Below are positions 62,007 to 64,000 of a stretch of 64,000 nt of DNA, one piece after another. The notes below the pieces were generated by a model, which saw only the letters and a program-made list of their open reading frames with translations, searched no databases and was not told the DNA's origin. Origin of the DNA: Mesaphorura yosii (lineage: Eukaryota > Arthropoda > Collembola > Poduromorpha > Tullbergiidae); assembly GCA_009869945.1 (NCBI GenBank), contig WIXG01000284.1, positions 39,159 to 103,158 of the forward strand, written 5' to 3'. The translations under genes were made by a program, and so were the position numbers. Every line of letters begins with the position of its first letter. The stretch's first letter is position 1.

Positions 62007-62012
62007 AATAAA
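62007..62012 (+). terminator. Polyadenylation signal AATAAA of multi-pass gene C
   Basis: AATAAA starts 9 nt after the stop codon of gene C. If used, the 3' untranslated region is under about 40 nt and ends inside the orphan NPC2 exon region on the other strand. Confidence 0.4.
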
Positions 62013-62034
62013 ATGAATTCACCTCGTGTACATT

Positions 62035-62148
62035 TTATTCAGACAAAAGTTGGAGAATAATTTTAATGTGGACCATGAAAATGCAATATGACTTCTCGCC
62101 TCTGTCCTCGCCGTAAATACTCAAAGACCACCCGGTGTGCCTTTCGGC
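62035..62148 (-). pseudogene. Orphan NPC2 last exon (relic or unrecognised gene end)
   Basis: On the minus strand, a CACTTCAG acceptor is followed by an open frame of 37 codons: AERHTGWSLSIYGEDRGEKS, then YCIFMVHIKIILQLLSE and a stop. It aligns with the third exons of the two complete NPC2 genes (GERTTGWNLLVSDGN and GKRNTGWSLNIQGAD), with the same exon start. No matching first or second exon lies in the 740 nt up to the next NPC2 gene. It is most likely a remnant of a partial duplication. An alternative is that it serves as an alternative last exon for the upstream NPC2 gene at 62888-63536, since both are on the minus strand. Confidence 0.6.
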
Positions 62149-62887
62149 CTGAAGTGACAAAAGAACCCAATTGGCGGAGTACAGAACGCGCCATGACTAA
62201 CATCGATTCCTACTTTGCCAATGCTTTCAGCTCTTCAATTGCTTCAATACTGTACAGTTGCAGAAATTCTCTCCCATCGTTATTTAAATGCATTTTGTGT
62301 AAATCCGTTTGTTAATTGTCGCACAGTTTCATGTTTACACAAGCTAATGCGAGTATTTTGTGTTTCAAAAGAATAATTGCTGTTGGACAAAAATACTCAT
62401 AAAAACACATTTCGGAGAATTGAGATAAGATTCTAAAATATTCGCAGTGCTTTACTCTGTTAAAATTTCCTCTCACCTCTGATTCTAATGTTTAAGGCTT
62501 TGCTCTCTTTCCATTGTAGTCGGTCTCAATAATGTGTAAGTACTAACAAACGAATTACAAACGAAAATTCCTCCTGATTTTTAAGTCGATAAATATTACT
62601 GACGTGTCTATTTTTAGGCTTTTTCGCGCTGAAACGCATGTTTATGTGTTTACCGATTTTGCGTAATTCAATCGCAATTTCCATTTTCAGGCTTTACACG
62701 AATTTGTGTCAGCCCTATGTGCCTAGTCACTTGCGCAAGTAAAGGCTGAACCTGCGCTTTGTTGCGATAATGGATACTCTTTATCTCTTCCATTGTGAGC
62801 TAAATTATTTCTATTCCGAAATTCAAAGGATAAGTCAATTTATTTGACAAAAGTACAGTGTGGATTTTTATTTGGGCACTCAAGACG
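62149..62887. other. Spacer between orphan NPC2 exon and NPC2 copy 2
   Basis: Searched on the minus strand for the missing NPC2 exon 2 (expected signatures ITKG, YWN and YTLKS); none seen. Nothing else recognised. Confidence 0.45.
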
Positions 62888-63536
62888 TTACGCAACAATG
62901 TTGATGTCAACATTGAACAGGCAAGTGGAGTACTGGGCACTGTCCGCGCCCTGAATATTCAAAGACCATCCGGTATTTCGTTTGCCCTAAAACGATTGAA
63001 ATATATATGAATCATGACTTTGGAGCAAGCATTCAGCTAAGATGGGTGGAGTAGCTACCGTATCGGCTCCTGACAGCGAATCCTTCGAGGTGGGATCAAT
63101 GTAAATGCTTGACTTCAGTGTGTATGAGGTCTGAGCCTGAAGTGGGCATGTGTCATCTGGAAATATGTCCGCGCATCCATTTGCCTCTCCAATGTACTCT
63201 CCATATCCTCCGTTCCAGTAAGGGAGGAATACATTGAATGAAATATTGTCACTTTGGTCCGGAGTTTGAAAGGAGAAGTCAAATTCAATCGGGACGGTGT
63301 CACCCTTCGTGATCTGGCAGGGTTCCGCATCACAGCCCTCGATTCTGACCTCGGTTATCTGAGCTCTTGCGCCTGTTAAAGTTAATTGTTCTTCCAGCAA
63401 CACCTCCCTATCGTGAATGTGATTAGCCAGGCTTTCACTTACAAAAGATATCCTTTCCTCCATTTACAGTCGTGCACGTTGCCTGGCAAACTAGAGCTGC
63501 CATCACCGCAATTAAACTGAGTATCGAGAACGCCAT
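62888..63536 (-). CDS. NPC2/MD-2-related lipid-recognition protein, copy 2
   Basis: Three exons on the minus strand: 63536-63443, 63372-63059 and 62986-62888, giving 168 residues. The signal peptide is MAFSILSLIAVMAALVCQAT. The mature protein is close to copy 1: CARAQITEVRIEGC, EPCQITKGDTVPIEFDFSF, FLPYWNGGYGEYIG, CPLQAQTSYTLKSSIYIDPT, TGWSLNIQGADSAQYSTCLF. All intron positions and phases match copy 1, so the two arose by duplication. A secreted lipid carrier is expected. The gap between the arms of the lipid pocket cannot be judged from sequence. It lies downstream of, and convergent with, multi-pass gene C, with the orphan exon between. Confidence 0.86.
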
Positions 63537-64000
63537 GGTTAATAGTCACATCGGTCTTCTCAATCTTTTAGTAGTTTCGATGTTCTGTGGGCTTCGAACC
63601 ACTCAAACTCGGAATGATGACCAAATAGTCCTACCTCGCTTTTTAAATGCGTCTTTATGGTTCAGATCTCCCTATATTAACAATACCACAGAAACACTTT
63701 TTTCCAAGAAATACTTCATTCCAGGTGACTCACGGCACTTTCGATAAGCTTGCAGGTGACAATTGTGCAAACTTCTTCGAAACCTGTCCCCTAAATGTCA
63801 TCATTTTGAAAATTTATGTAAGCCATATGTCAAACTGCATGATTTAGATCAGCAATTTGATTTGGGTATATTCCTATTATAGCGACACGTTGCCAAATTT
63901 CCTGACTAATTTGACTATGCTGAGTTCAGAAAAAGTGGTTACGAGTGTCGCAAACTCTTCCCAAAAAAGTTACAGCGTTTCTCGCTTAGCAACGTAATAT
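63537..64000. other. Right end of the window, upstream of NPC2 copy 2
   Basis: Should hold the NPC2 copy 2 promoter (minus strand). Short plus-strand open frames have no motif. The sequence stops here. Confidence 0.4.

Overview
The window is nuclear DNA of an invertebrate animal, most likely an arthropod. Genes lie on both strands and are split by short GT-AG introns (mostly 50-110 nt). The gene set includes a gustatory receptor, CYP2-clan P450s, a Methuselah-like GPCR, an Orb/CPEB1 protein, SREBP, TMC and NPC2 proteins. Compact genes, a lineage-specific multi-pass receptor family and a phosphonate-type transaminase would fit a springtail (Collembola) or another basal hexapod. That placement is inference; no rRNA or mitochondrial marker is present. 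All exon models below were built by eye from splice consensus and reading-frame continuity.

Layout. 1-3.1 kb: no clear gene, probably leader/promoter of the next gene. 3.1-7.1 kb (+): BTB zinc-finger regulator. 7.7-9.0 kb (-): gustatory receptor. 9.6-11.0 kb (-): SET-MYND protein. 13.7-18.0 kb (+): two tandem P450s of 487 residues each. 18.5-20.5 kb (-): CPEB1/Orb. 22.2-24.2 kb (+): GT31 glycosyltransferase. 24.3-28.4 kb: three small cysteine-containing secreted or membrane proteins, two of them clear paralogues. 28.7-31.6 kb (-): Methuselah-like GPCR. 33.5-35.8 kb (+): a large disordered basic protein with a repeated I-N-G motif. 37.8-38.4 kb (+): RNase H2 subunit C. 38.7-41.9 kb (-): TMC channel-like protein. 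42.6-44.6 kb (+): an intronless RUN-domain protein. 44.7-46.1 kb (-): a 2-aminoethylphosphonate transaminase-like enzyme. 46.8-50.1 kb (-): SREBP. 52.0-54.3 kb (+): F-box protein.

The last 9 kb hold the most interesting structure. Three tandem two-exon genes (+) encode 388-395 residue multi-pass membrane proteins that I cannot assign firmly to a named family. Two complete NPC2-type lipid carriers and one orphan NPC2 last exon (-) lie tail-to-tail with the second and third of them. The arrangement looks like repeated duplication of a receptor plus carrier unit. NPC2 proteins are known semiochemical carriers in some arthropods, so a chemosensory function is a reasonable but unproven idea.

Other points worth attention: a PhnW-like transaminase with introns in an animal genome; a secreted protein with four YYIP repeats; a possible 34-nt intron or frameshift in its paralogue; a CPAE haem loop shared by both P450s; a GC-AG intron in one P450; and an SREBP whose luminal loop has RSVD instead of the site-1-protease RXXL.
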